Assembly (NCBI RefSeq): GCF_010731615.1
Contig: NZ_AP022618.1
Span: 3,100,001 to 3,164,000, forward strand
Direction of reading: 5' to 3'
DNA: 64,000 bases
Origin: Mycolicibacterium insubricum
Lineage (GTDB): Bacteria; Actinomycetota; Actinomycetes; Mycobacteriales; Mycobacteriaceae
Position numbers and translations under genes: made by a program
The notes under the pieces: model-generated
The model's input: the letters and a program-made list of their open reading frames with translations, nothing else
Told to the model about the DNA's origin: nothing
Databases searched by the model: none
Shown: one piece after another, positions 47,188-56,199 of the stretch
Layout of the letters: every line of letters begins with the position of its first letter
How positions within the stretch are numbered: the stretch's first letter is position 1

Positions 47188-47607
47188 ATGGCCGACACCA
47201 CCGTGGCGCTGGATCCGGACCGATTGCGCAGCACGTCCGGCACGCTGGGCGCGGCCGCCGCCGCGCTGGCCGCCGTCGCGGCGCGCGCCGGTCTGGCCCG
47301 CCCCGACGCGCCGCCGGGTTCGGCACTGACCGCGCTCACCGGGCCGACGGCGGCGCTGCGACGGCTATCGACACTGGCCCGCGAACTCGACGACTGGGCC
47401 GCGTCGGCCGCCGCCGCCGGAACCCGGCTGGCCGCCGGGGACGGCGCCGCGGCCGGGCGGCTCGCCGGGTTGGACGAGCAGTGTCGTTCTGCGAGGAACA
47501 GGCCCGGCGACATGGACACCGCCGGGTTGGACGAGCAGTGTCGTTCTGCGAGGAACAGGCCCGGCGACACCGACACTGCCGGCACCATTGGGGTCAGACC
47601 GCCGTGA
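47188..47607 (+). CDS. Small helical protein upstream of the WXG-hydrolase, with in-frame repeat
   Basis: A 139-residue Ala-rich helical protein ([20 protein letters not shown]). Residues 1-92 look like a helical hairpin of the WXG100/ESAT-6 size class, with WAASAAAAG near 70, but no WXG. Residues 93-130 consist of two 19-residue copies of [19 protein letters not shown], encoded by a 57-bp tandem repeat. The stop overlaps the GTG of the hydrolase gene (GTGA), so they are coupled and may act as a pair. Function is not known; partner or chaperone is inference. Confidence 0.6.
   Translation: MADTTVALDPDRLRSTSGTLGAAAAALAAVAARAGLARPDAPPGSALTALTGPTAALRRLSTLARELDDWAASAAAAGTRLAAGDGAAAGRLAGLDEQCRSARNRPGDMDTAGLDEQCRSARNRPGDTDTAGTIGVRPP
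47464..47577 (+). repeat. 57-bp tandem repeat, two copies, in frame
   Basis: Copy 1 is 47464-47520 and copy 2 is 47521-47577. They differ at three positions (two near base 50 and the last base). The unit is 19 codons, so copy number changes keep the reading frame. A third copy is not present in the window. It could act as a VNTR and vary between strains. Confidence 0.9.
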
Positions 47608-49310
47608 CCCGCCCGTCTCTGTCCCAGGCCCGCCTCTGGCGGCCGGACTCCCTCGACGAAGCGGCCGCCCGCTGGGACCGCGCGGCCGTCGACATCCACA
47701 CCAACGCCGACGTCGCGGTGCGCGGAGTCACCGCTACCCGGGACTTCTGGCGCGGGTCCGCCGCCGAAGCCGCCCGCAACCGCGCATCGGCGCTGACCGG
47801 GCGGGTGGTGGCACTGGCCCGGGCGTTCATCGCCGCCGCGGCGGCCCGCAACGGCGCCGCGCTGCTCCGAGCCCGCCGCGACGACGTGCTGACGACCGTT
47901 GCGGCGGCCGAGTCCGAGGGGTACACCGTCGCCGACGACGGCACCGTCCGTACAAATGACACGGCCGGCACGACGGCCGCCGCGCCCAGCCCGGCCATGC
48001 TCACCCGGGCCGGGGAACTCACCGTCGACGTGCAGTCCGACCTGGATCGCCTCGCCCTGGCCGACGAGGACACCGCCCGCGACATCGAGGCGGCCTTCGC
48101 AGTCGAGGCGCCCGCACCGACCCAGCTGGCGGGCTGGCCTGCAGGCCCCGAGGCGCTGATCTCCCGGTGGCCCTCGACCGGTCAGGACGAGATCGCCGCG
48201 CAGATCGCGGCGCTGTCGCCGCAGCAGCGCCGCCAGCTGGTCGAGGCCGCACCGGCCGTCGTCGGCAACACCGACGGCGTGCCCTGGGACCTGCGTGTCG
48301 CGGCGAACCGGCTCAACATCGCCGATGCGATCCTCGCCGAGCGGGCGCTGCTGGCCACCCCGGAGGACACCAAGGTCGCCGCCGAGGTGGACGCCATGCG
48401 GGTCGGCGTCGACCCGGCGACCTGGGAACGGGTCCGGGCGCAGCTGCGCCGCGATCCGGCGGCCCGGGCCCGCGCCGTCGCCTCCTACGACGACAAGGTC
48501 AACGACCGGATCGCGTTCTATCAGGGGTTGCTCGGCGAGGTCGCCGATCCGACCGGCCGCAGCAGCATGCCGATTCCCCGCCAGATCATCGCGTTCGACC
48601 CCGACCGGTCCTCACTCATCGAGTTGCACGGCGATCTGGCGACCGCCACCTCGGTCGGCGTGCTGATCCCGGGCCTGAACACCACGATGCCCGGCTCGGG
48701 GGCCAACGTCGCGACAGCCCGCCGGTTCACCCGGGCCGGCGGCGGGAAGGTCGCGATGATCACCTACCTGGGCGGCCCGTTCCCGACGGGTGAGGGCGCT
48801 GCCGGGTTGCGGGCCGCGGCCAGCCCGCGGTTCGCCGAGCAGATGGCGCCGCGGCTGGTGGCCTTCAGCGAGGACGTCAACCGCACCGTCGACGCCACCG
48901 GGCGCGATATTCCGGTCACCTATCTCGGTCATTCCTACGGCGGATCGATCCTGGGCACCGCCGAGCGCGACGGGTTGACCGCCGACCGGGTGGTGTACGT
49001 GGAGGCGGCCGGCGCCGGGGTCGGGGTGCACAGTCCCGCCGACTGGCACAACCGCAACCCACACGTGGTGCGGTTCACGATGACGGCGCCACTGGACTGG
49101 ATCGAGGCCGTGCAGGGGGTGCCGCTGGGCCCACACGGCGCCGATCCCGACACCATGCCCGGGGTGCTGCGGCTGCCGACCGGCCGACGCCGCAACCGGT
49201 GGCCGATGGTCGGGCCGAGCACTCACAGCGACGTCATCAACGAACCGTCGGATGCCTGGGACCGGCTCTACGAGGTGATCTCGGCTCCCGGACGCCGGCC
49301 GCGGCGCTGA
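47604..49310 (+). CDS. WXG-like N-terminus fused to alpha/beta hydrolase (DUF1023)
   Basis: A 568-residue protein. Residues 1-150 are a helical WXG100-like domain with DFWRGSA near residue 48 in the turn position. A middle helical region follows to about 330. The C-terminal part is an alpha/beta hydrolase of the DUF1023 type: [16 protein letters not shown] near 353, the nucleophile elbow LGHSYGGS near 441-449 (Ser445), and a late His region (STHSDV near 541). No signal peptide is present, which fits a type VII secreted or cytosolic enzyme. GTG start overlaps the upstream partner. The longer frame from 44976 is not credible. Confidence 0.75.
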   Translation: MTRPSLSQARLWRPDSLDEAAARWDRAAVDIHTNADVAVRGVTATRDFWRGSAAEAARNRASALTGRVVALARAFIAAAAARNGAALLRARRDDVLTTVAAAESEGYTVADDGTVRTNDTAGTTAAAPSPAMLTRAGELTVDVQSDLDRLALADEDTARDIEAAFAVEAPAPTQLAGWPAGPEALISRWPSTGQDEIAAQIAALSPQQRRQLVEAAPAVVGNTDGVPWDLRVAANRLNIADAILAERALLATPEDTKVAAEVDAMRVGVDPATWERVRAQLRRDPAARARAVASYDDKVNDRIAFYQGLLGEVADPTGRSSMPIPRQIIAFDPDRSSLIELHGDLATATSVGVLIPGLNTTMPGSGANVATARRFTRAGGGKVAMITYLGGPFPTGEGAAGLRAAASPRFAEQMAPRLVAFSEDVNRTVDATGRDIPVTYLGHSYGGSILGTAERDGLTADRVVYVEAAGAGVGVHSPADWHNRNPHVVRFTMTAPLDWIEAVQGVPLGPHGADPDTMPGVLRLPTGRRRNRWPMVGPSTHSDVINEPSDAWDRLYEVISAPGRRPRR

Positions 49311-49311
49311 A

Positions 49312-51003
49312 TCAGCAGGCCGGTACCGAGCGGGCCGCCCGCCACCCGCCGGCCGCGGTGATGTCGCGGCCGGCCATGGCGGCCTCGTGATCGGCGGCGA
49401 AACCGGTGATCCAGGTCCCGTCGTCGAGTTCGACGGCGCCCAGCTGCATCGGTGCCGGCAGCGCCGCCAGGAACTCACCGAGCAACGCGACCGGCAGCAC
49501 CCAACGCTCCCCCGCGATGGACGCGCCGACGTGCTCGTCGCGGATCAGCGCCGGTTTGGCGGGTTCGGTGTCCAGTTCGAACAGCCGGTAGCGGGGTGCG
49601 GTGCGCAGCGGACCGGCCCACCGGGCGCCGCGGCCGGCGAGTTGGTGTTCCAGCGGCTGGCCGCGCAGATGCAGGCCGAACACCGCCAGGTCCGCGCACG
49701 CGACGACACCGCCGGTCTCCGGCCACCCCCGCGCCTCGTCGCAGCCCAGGAAGCGGGCGGCGAGATCGGCAAGGACGCCGTCTTGGTGGGCCGGGGCGAG
49801 CAGCGTGACGCCGAATTGGGCTCCGTCGGTGGTCATTCCGGCCGGGACGGCGATCGCGCACAGGTCGAACAGGTTGCAGAAGTTGGTGTAGCGGCCCATC
49901 GCGGTGTTGACGCCGATCGGGTCGGCGGTCACCTCGGCGATCTTGGGGTGCCGAGGTGCGGTGGGCACCATCAGCGCCGCGCAGTCGCGCAGCAGGGCCA
50001 TCGCCCGGTCCCGCAGCCGGTCGACGGCGGCCCGGTCTGCGAGCAGATCGACGGCGCTGTGGTCTTTCCCGCCGGTGATGATCGCCGCGACGGTGGGATC
50101 CAGGCCGGCGTCCGGCCCGGCGGCGGTGACGAATTCGCCGACGGCGGCGTAGCGTTCGGCGACCAGTGCCCCGTTGTAGAGCAGGTCGGCGGCGGCGAAG
50201 AACTCGGCCATCGGGATCTCGGTGATCGCCATGCCGGCTGCCTCGGCGCGGGCGACGGCCGCGCCGAACGCTGCCCGCCACTCCAGATCAAGGCCGGGCA
50301 ACTCGGCGGGTATCGCGATGCGCGGCAGCGTCGCGGCGGCCAGCGGTGTGTCGGCGGGCCAGTCACGCTGCGGTGCACCGGAACTCATCGTCGCCATGGC
50401 GTCCTGGGCGGTGGCGAGATCACGGGCGAAGATGGTGACGCAGTCGTAGCTCGCGCAGGCCGGGACGACACCGCTGGTGGAGACCACGCCCAGGGTCGCT
50501 TTGATGCCGACGATGCCCTGCAGACCGGCCGGTACCCGTCCGGATCCGGCGGTGTCGGTGCCGATGGCGATGTCGGCGAAACCCAGGGCCACCGCGACCG
50601 CCGAGCCGGAGCTGGAACCGCCGGAGATGTATTCCGGGCGGTTGGCATCGCGCACCGCGCCGTACGGGCTGCGGGTGCCGACCAGTCCGGTGGCGAACTG
50701 GTCCAGGTTGGTCTTGCCGATCACCACCGCGCCCGCGGCGCGCAACGCGGCGACGGCCGGGGCGTCGGCCTCCGGTGTGTAGCTGTAGCCCGGGCAGGCC
50801 GCCGTGGTGGGCAGACCCGCGACGTCGACGTTGTCCTTGACGGCCAGCAGCAGTCCGGCCAGCGGGCCGCCCGCCGCCAGCGCGGCCCGGTAGTCGGCCT
50901 CGACGTCGGCGGCCTCGCGCAGCGTGATGAACACCTCGTCGCGCCCGGATTCGGTGATCCGGCGGTAGGCCTCGGCGATCCGGTCCGGGTCGGGGGTCCT
51001 CAT
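49312..51003 (-). CDS. atzF: AtzF-type allophanate hydrolase
   Basis: A 563-residue amidase-signature enzyme that splits allophanate to ammonia and CO2. The catalytic triad is visible: Lys56 in LLLAVKDNVD, the cis-Ser in ISGGSSSGSA near 130 and Ser154 in GTDTAGSGRVPA. The C-terminal domain (GERWVLPVALLGEFLAALPA, DITAAGGWR near 495-560) is specific to allophanate hydrolases. ATG overlaps the stop of the carboxyltransferase gene by four bases. Last gene of the carboxylation operon. Confidence 0.93.
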   Translation of the reverse strand: MRTPDPDRIAEAYRRITESGRDEVFITLREAADVEADYRAALAAGGPLAGLLLAVKDNVDVAGLPTTAACPGYSYTPEADAPAVAALRAAGAVVIGKTNLDQFATGLVGTRSPYGAVRDANRPEYISGGSSSGSAVAVALGFADIAIGTDTAGSGRVPAGLQGIVGIKATLGVVSTSGVVPACASYDCVTIFARDLATAQDAMATMSSGAPQRDWPADTPLAAATLPRIAIPAELPGLDLEWRAAFGAAVARAEAAGMAITEIPMAEFFAAADLLYNGALVAERYAAVGEFVTAAGPDAGLDPTVAAIITGGKDHSAVDLLADRAAVDRLRDRAMALLRDCAALMVPTAPRHPKIAEVTADPIGVNTAMGRYTNFCNLFDLCAIAVPAGMTTDGAQFGVTLLAPAHQDGVLADLAARFLGCDEARGWPETGGVVACADLAVFGLHLRGQPLEHQLAGRGARWAGPLRTAPRYRLFELDTEPAKPALIRDEHVGASIAGERWVLPVALLGEFLAALPAPMQLGAVELDDGTWITGFAADHEAAMAGRDITAAGGWRAARSVPAC

Positions 51004-53000
51004 GCGGGTTCCTTCCGGGCGAATTCACCGGCGGCGGCCCACCGGCGGCGTTCCTCGGTGCGGGCGGTCTCCATCGCGGTGCGGGTCGCGGCGATGTCGA
51101 CGGCGTTGTCGGTGAGGAACCGCTGATAGTCGGCCAGCGAGAACTCGCCGTCGGTGATGTCGAGGCGCCCACGACCCGCGGCGGTGTCCGCCCGCAGGTC
51201 GGCGAGCTCTTCGGCCGACACCGGGTACCACTGGATACGGTCGAAAAACCGCAGCAGCCAGGGGTGATCGGGGGAGAACCCGGCCGCGGACTGCGGGTGC
51301 CGGTGGTTCCACACCTGGGTGGTGCGCCCGACGAACTGGTAGCCGCCGGGGCCTTCCATGCCGTAGATGCACAGGTAGGCGCCACCGATGCCGACCGCGT
51401 TCTCCGGGGTCCAGGTGCGGGCCGGGTTGTACTTGGTAGTGACCAGCCGGTGCCGCGGGTCCAGCGGGGTGGCCACCGGGGCACCGAGATAGACGTCGCC
51501 GAGCCCGAGCACCAGGTAGTCGGCGGAGTAGACGATCCGGTGCACGTCGTCGACGGAGTCCAGGCCGTTCATCCGGCGGATGAACTCGATGTTCCACGGA
51601 CACCACGGCGCATCGGCGCGCACCCCGTGCATATAGCGCTGGATGGCTTCCCGGGTGGCCGGGTCGTCCCAGCTCAACGGCAGCCGGACGGTGCGGCTGG
51701 GCACCACCAGTTCGTGTGCGGGCGGCAGCGTCGCCTCCAGCTCGGCAAGCAGTGCGACGGCGGCGTGCTGCGGCAGCCGGTCCGGGTCGATCTTGACCTG
51801 CAGGGAGCGCACTCCGGGGGTCAGGTCGATCAGGCCGTCCGCGGCGCCCAGGGCGCCGGACACGGCGGTCTGCAGGGCGTGCACCCGGGCCCGCAGCGCC
51901 AGATCCAGGCTCATCTTCCCGAATTCGACCAGCACGTTGTCATCGCCGCTGCGGCGGTAGGTGATCTCGATGCTGCCGTCGGCGGATTCCCCGCGCGCCA
52001 GGATGCCGTCGTCGGTGTCGGCGCCGGCGGAGAACACCGCCGGCAGGTAGGCCCGACGGGACGGGCCGACGGTGCCCGCCGACGGCGCCTCGGCGGCCCG
52101 CACGGCGACGAACCGGACGGTGGATCCGGGGGCGAGTTGCCCGAGTTTCCAGCGGTCGGCGGTGGTGACGGTGACCGGGCAGACGAAGCCGCCGAGGCTG
52201 GGCCCGTCGGGACCGAGCAGAATCGGGGTGTCGCCGGTGAAGTCCAGCGCGCCGACGGAGTAGGCGTTGTCGTGGATGTTCGACGGGTGCAGGCCGGCCT
52301 CTCCGCCGTCGGTGCGGGCCCAGTGCGGGCGCGGGCCGATCAGCCGGACGCCGGTGCGATCGGAGTTGAAATGCACCTGGTAGTCGTGGCTGAGCACGGT
52401 GTCGATGTCGGTGCGGGTGAAGAACTCCGGGGCAGAGTGCGGCCCGACGGTGACCGCGATGTACCAGTGCGCGCCGATGGCGGGTTGTTCGTCGGACAGG
52501 ATGCGCCGGCGCGGACCCGTCCGCGCCGTGCCCGCGGTGAGCTCGTCGCCGGCGGCCAGCACCCGGCCGGCGTGCCCGCCGAAGCGGCCGAGGGTGAAGG
52601 TGGCGGCGCTGCCGAGGAATTCGGGTACGTCCAGTCCCCCGGCGATCCCGATGTAGCTGCGCATGCCCGGGCCGGTCACCGGGCCGACGTCGAGCACGCC
52701 GCCGGCGGGCACCAGGACCGGTTCCCACTGCGGCACAACGACTCCGTCGACGGTGAGGGTAACCGGTGCGCCGGTGACGCAGACCCAGCGGGCTGCGGCG
52801 AACCGCAGGGCCGGCCCGGCCAGCGTCGCCTCCAGGGCGGGTGCCCCCTCGGGGTTGCCGACGGCGATATTGGCCAGCCGGAAGGACACGTCGTCCATCG
52901 GGCCCGACGGCGGGACGCCGATCTGCCAGTAACCCAGGCGCCCGGGCCAGTCTTGGACGGTGGTCGCCGGCCCCGGGCGCAGTACCTCGATGCCGGTCAT
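51000..53000 (-). CDS. Carboxyltransferase part of urea/guanidine carboxylase (AHS2-AHS1), without biotin parts
   Basis: A 666-residue protein. Residues 1-310 are the AHS2/KipA-type domain (RPGPATTVQDWPGRLGYW, GVPPSGPMDDVSFRLAN, DGPSLGGFVCPVTV). Residues 385-610 are the AHS1/KipI-type domain (LVEFGKMSLDLALRARVHAL, YMHGVRADAPWCPWN, GMEGPGGYQFVGRTTQVW). In urea and guanidine carboxylases these form the carboxyltransferase part between biotin carboxylase and the biotin carrier. Neither a biotin carboxylase nor a carrier lysine motif (AMKM) is present here or elsewhere in the window. ATG 53000 overlaps the upstream stop by four bases. Confidence 0.88.
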   Translation of the reverse strand: MTGIEVLRPGPATTVQDWPGRLGYWQIGVPPSGPMDDVSFRLANIAVGNPEGAPALEATLAGPALRFAAARWVCVTGAPVTLTVDGVVVPQWEPVLVPAGGVLDVGPVTGPGMRSYIGIAGGLDVPEFLGSAATFTLGRFGGHAGRVLAAGDELTAGTARTGPRRRILSDEQPAIGAHWYIAVTVGPHSAPEFFTRTDIDTVLSHDYQVHFNSDRTGVRLIGPRPHWARTDGGEAGLHPSNIHDNAYSVGALDFTGDTPILLGPDGPSLGGFVCPVTVTTADRWKLGQLAPGSTVRFVAVRAAEAPSAGTVGPSRRAYLPAVFSAGADTDDGILARGESADGSIEITYRRSGDDNVLVEFGKMSLDLALRARVHALQTAVSGALGAADGLIDLTPGVRSLQVKIDPDRLPQHAAVALLAELEATLPPAHELVVPSRTVRLPLSWDDPATREAIQRYMHGVRADAPWCPWNIEFIRRMNGLDSVDDVHRIVYSADYLVLGLGDVYLGAPVATPLDPRHRLVTTKYNPARTWTPENAVGIGGAYLCIYGMEGPGGYQFVGRTTQVWNHRHPQSAAGFSPDHPWLLRFFDRIQWYPVSAEELADLRADTAAGRGRLDITDGEFSLADYQRFLTDNAVDIAATRTAMETARTEERRRWAAAGEFARKEPA

Positions 53001-53689
53001 CGGTGGGTCACCACCATCCGGACCTCGGTGGGGTCGAAACCGTTGCAGGGGTTGTTGATCTGCGGGCAGTTGGACACCAGTACCAGGGTGTCGATCTCGG
53101 CGCGCAGTGACAGTGACTTGCCGGGCGCGGACAGCCCGTCGACGATGCCCAGCGACCCGTCGGGGTCCACCGGCACGTTCATGAAGAAGTTGATGTTGCT
53201 CACCATGTCGGCCTTGGTCAGGCCCCACCGGGCGCCCTCGCCGATGAAGTTCTCCACGCAGGCGTGCTGGTGTTTGGTGTGGTGCCCGTAGCGCAGCGTG
53301 TTGGATTCCTGCGAGCAGGCACCGCCGATGGTGTCGTGGTTGCCCACTTCGTCGGCGACGATGGTCAACATCGGCCGGCCGTCGGCGTCGCGCAGCACCG
53401 ACCCGGTGGTCAGGAAGATGTTGCGCTGCGCGGCGATGGTGGCCGGTGCGCTGTAGCGGACGTCGTGATCCGCGCCCCAGTGCTGGTGGGCGCCAGGCTC
53501 GTCGCGGTTCGCAAGCTCACCGCTCGACCTGGCGCCGAAGAACAGCGTGTCGACGGCCTGGTTGCCGTGCAGGTCGATGATGGTCAGCACATCACCGGCG
53601 GCTACGACGGCCGACCACGGCCCGCGGGCGCCCACGATCTCGTCACGGATGATCTTTCCGGTGGTGTTTGCGGTCGCGGTCGCGGTCAT
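52997..53689 (-). CDS. DUF1989 protein, urea-carboxylase-associated (carboxyguanidine deiminase subunit candidate)
   Basis: A 230-residue DUF1989 protein (urea amidolyase associated). WSAVVAAGDVLTIIDLHGNQ near 25, YSAPATIAAQRNIFLTTGSV near 80, NHDTIGGACSQESN near 116-129 and NCPQINNPCNGFDPT near 210 give the conserved His/Asp/Cys pattern. DUF1989 pairs from guanidine carboxylase clusters have been reported as carboxyguanidine deiminase (CgdAB); I know this from the literature and infer it here. Overlaps on both sides (ATGA). Confidence 0.85.
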   Translation of the reverse strand: MTATATANTTGKIIRDEIVGARGPWSAVVAAGDVLTIIDLHGNQAVDTLFFGARSSGELANRDEPGAHQHWGADHDVRYSAPATIAAQRNIFLTTGSVLRDADGRPMLTIVADEVGNHDTIGGACSQESNTLRYGHHTKHQHACVENFIGEGARWGLTKADMVSNINFFMNVPVDPDGSLGIVDGLSAPGKSLSLRAEIDTLVLVSNCPQINNPCNGFDPTEVRMVVTHR

Positions 53690-54513
53690 CGGGCACTCCA
53701 GACGTCTTCGGTGTTGTGGTAGGCGCGTTGGTATTCCGGGTCCCGGCCGGTCAGGCCGGCGCCGATATCGGCGAGGTCCTCGGGTGCCCGCCAGGCCAGC
53801 ACCTCCAAGTTTCCGGTGTCGAACTCCGGTGCGGGGTCCAGCGGGTGGGCGGTGTTGGCGATCGCGACGATCACCGGCAGGTGCAGGATCAGTTCGACCG
53901 TCGTGCCGGGTCCCGCGGATCCGGTGGACACCAGGGTGCCGTCGGGCTCGACGCGCACACCGTGAAAGAAGGACAGGCTGGGGGCGACGTCGCGGCGGGT
54001 CAGTCCGTGCTTGAGGGCGGCCAGTGCCAGCAGCTCCCGGCCGGCCGGGCTGGCCGACTCGGGGGCCCCGGCACCGTATTTCGCGGTGTTGCCGGCCAGC
54101 GTGGTGGTCCCGCAGAGTGCGTCGTGGTGGCCGGAGGTGTCGGTGACGACGGTGGCCAGCACCCGGCCCTGGTCGCTGAGCAGCGGGTGCCCGGCCGAAA
54201 GGTAGGCCTGCCAGGGAACTTTCACCGTGTCGGCGACGTTGAGTCGCTCCCAGGGGGCGTCGGCGCGCCACAGCAGCAGGTGCGCGCAGGCGGTTCCGGT
54301 GAGGTCGCGCAGCCGCAGCCGGGTGCCGCGGCCGAGCACCTTGTTGGTGTAGCGGCCACCGGGAACGGTTTCGGCCCAGGTCAATCGTTCGGCGTCGACG
54401 CCGGCGGGCGGGTCGGGCCAGCCCGATGCCGGGACGACGGGCATCGCCCCGGTCCGGTTGTCGGCCTGAGCGCGGGCGTGTTCGCGGGCCCCGAGGGTGG
54501 TGGCGGTGGTCAT
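53686..54513 (-). CDS. DUF1989 protein, urea-carboxylase-associated (second subunit candidate)
   Basis: A 275-residue DUF1989 protein, the longer member of the pair. VPGGRYTNKVLGRGTRLRL near 50-68, DLTGTACAHLLLWRADAPWE near 70-89, GHHDALCGTTTLAGNTAKYG near 125-144 and PSLSFFHGVRVEPDG near 175 match the family. It follows the permease by one base and overlaps the next DUF1989 gene by four bases. Probable heterodimer with that product. Confidence 0.85.
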   Translation of the reverse strand: MTTATTLGAREHARAQADNRTGAMPVVPASGWPDPPAGVDAERLTWAETVPGGRYTNKVLGRGTRLRLRDLTGTACAHLLLWRADAPWERLNVADTVKVPWQAYLSAGHPLLSDQGRVLATVVTDTSGHHDALCGTTTLAGNTAKYGAGAPESASPAGRELLALAALKHGLTRRDVAPSLSFFHGVRVEPDGTLVSTGSAGPGTTVELILHLPVIVAIANTAHPLDPAPEFDTGNLEVLAWRAPEDLADIGAGLTGRDPEYQRAYHNTEDVWSAR

Positions 54514-54514
54514 A

Positions 54515-56038
54515 TCAGGCTCCGATCGTCACGGGGTTGGGGTGGGTCTTGCGGCGCGGGTAGCACAGTGCGCCGAGGGCGACGACCGCGGCGACGGTGA
54601 TTGGCCCGGCCCACTGCAGCAGCGGGAATTCGCCGGTGGGGTTGAAGATCTCGGCGCGCGGCCAGCCGAGGTTGACGATCATCAGGGCGCCGTAGCAGAC
54701 CGCCACCAGGTTGATCGGGATACCGTAGCGGCCGAGGGAGAACAGCGGCTTGCCTTCGGTGTCCACGAGTGACCGGTTCTTCGGCCAGCCGCGCAGTCGC
54801 CGGTATAGGAGCGGGCCGGTCACCATCAGGTAGGCCAGGTAGATCAGGATGATGCAGACGCTGGCCAGGGTGGCGAAGATGGCCGAGTTGCCGACGTTGA
54901 CTACCAGGATGGCGATGCAGGCGAGGCCGACGAGCACCGACGGCCAGATCGGTGTTCCGGTGCGGCCGTTGACCTTTGACAGGATCGATGACGCCGGCAG
55001 CCGGTGGTCGCGGGCCATGGAGAACATCAGCCGCGACGCCGCGGTCTGGATCGCCAGCGTGCAGATCATGATGGCGATGCAGACGTCGACCAGCAGCACG
55101 GTTCCCCATGGCGAGCTGAGCACCGCGTCGAGCACATAGGGCAGTCCCTCGGTGGCCAGCCGGCCGTCGGTGAGGCTGGGTGCGGCCATCAGGGCGCCGA
55201 GGATCATCAGGCCGCCGCCGAGTGCGGATACCGACAGCGCCAGCCGGATGGTCCGCGGGGCCACCCGGCGTGGGTTGCGGGTCTCCTCGGCGAGTTCACC
55301 GGCCGAGCCGAAGCCGACCATTACGTAGGCGGCCATCAGACCGCTCATGATCCAGGCCCAGATGTAGCCGGGCTGCCCGCCGGGTGCGCCGGTGTCGAAC
55401 ACCACCGACGGGCCGCGCTGGGCGTGGGTGAAGAACACCCCGACGACGGCGATCACCCCGACGATCTCGCAGAGCACGCCGGCGGTGTTCACCCGCGCCA
55501 TCCACTTGACCCCGAGGCAGTTGATGGTGGTGGTGAAGACCAGCAGGACCGTGCCGAGCAGCACGGCGTTGGCGGCACCGCTGGGCGAGGTGAGCGCCGG
55601 GTCGCTGCCGATCAGCTGGAAGCCGCCCCAAATGGTGGGCAGTACGACCTGCAGGGCGATCGCGGCGGCCGAGGCGGTGACGATCTGCGCGATGATCATG
55701 AACCAGCCGCCGAACCAGCCGACCAGTTCGCCGCCCATCCGGCGCGACCACTGGTAGATCGCCCCGGACAGCGGGTAGCGCGCGGCGAGTTCGGCGAAGC
55801 ACAGCGCGACGGTGAACTGCCCGGCGAACACCAGCGGCCAGGTCCAGAAGAACGCCGGGCCGCCGAAGCCGAAGCCCAGGCCGAACAGCTGGAAGATGGT
55901 GGTCAGGATCGAGACGAAGGAGAAGCCGGCGGCGAACGATTCGAATCGTCCCAGGCGCCGGTGCAACTGCTGGTCGTAGCCGAACGCGGCGAGGTCATCG
56001 TGGTCGGCCGGTGCCGATGACTGGGTGTCGATGACCAT
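54515..56038 (-). CDS. APC-family amino-acid/guanidine-type permease
   Basis: A 507-residue transporter with about 12 membrane segments. It starts MVIDTQSSAPADHDDLAAFG, and has RRLGRFESFAAGFSFVSILT before the first helix and GFGSAGELAEETRNPRRVAP near 250, an APC signature. First gene of the operon with the DUF1989 pair; such permeases accompany urea/guanidine carboxylase clusters, so guanidine or urea uptake is inferred. ATG 56038 has GAGAGGG nine bases upstream; the frame opens nine codons earlier. Confidence 0.85.
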   Translation of the reverse strand: MVIDTQSSAPADHDDLAAFGYDQQLHRRLGRFESFAAGFSFVSILTTIFQLFGLGFGFGGPAFFWTWPLVFAGQFTVALCFAELAARYPLSGAIYQWSRRMGGELVGWFGGWFMIIAQIVTASAAAIALQVVLPTIWGGFQLIGSDPALTSPSGAANAVLLGTVLLVFTTTINCLGVKWMARVNTAGVLCEIVGVIAVVGVFFTHAQRGPSVVFDTGAPGGQPGYIWAWIMSGLMAAYVMVGFGSAGELAEETRNPRRVAPRTIRLALSVSALGGGLMILGALMAAPSLTDGRLATEGLPYVLDAVLSSPWGTVLLVDVCIAIMICTLAIQTAASRLMFSMARDHRLPASSILSKVNGRTGTPIWPSVLVGLACIAILVVNVGNSAIFATLASVCIILIYLAYLMVTGPLLYRRLRGWPKNRSLVDTEGKPLFSLGRYGIPINLVAVCYGALMIVNLGWPRAEIFNPTGEFPLLQWAGPITVAAVVALGALCYPRRKTHPNPVTIGA

Positions 56039-56199
56039 TCGGGGGCCCTCTCGCTCGGATAACAACTCAGCGCCAGGTAACAGGGCCGGAATGTCGGGTT
56101 TGTCACCGCGATGTTTCTCCGGTATGGCCGAAGGTAACCGGGGTGTTTCGTCCCCCGGTGACGGCGACGCGGAGCCCGCGGGCTGGAAGAATCCCCGGC

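Noticed and set aside
44976..47603. 5' extension of the hydrolase frame back to 44976
   Set aside because: It would run through pafA and the secreted-protein gene on the opposite strand. The GTG at 47604 overlapping the upstream stop gives a natural start.
56039..56199. Guanidine-I (ykkC) riboswitch before the permease
   Set aside because: The conserved ykkC segments were not found; a partial CCGAG...GAGAGG likeness near the ribosome binding site is not enough.
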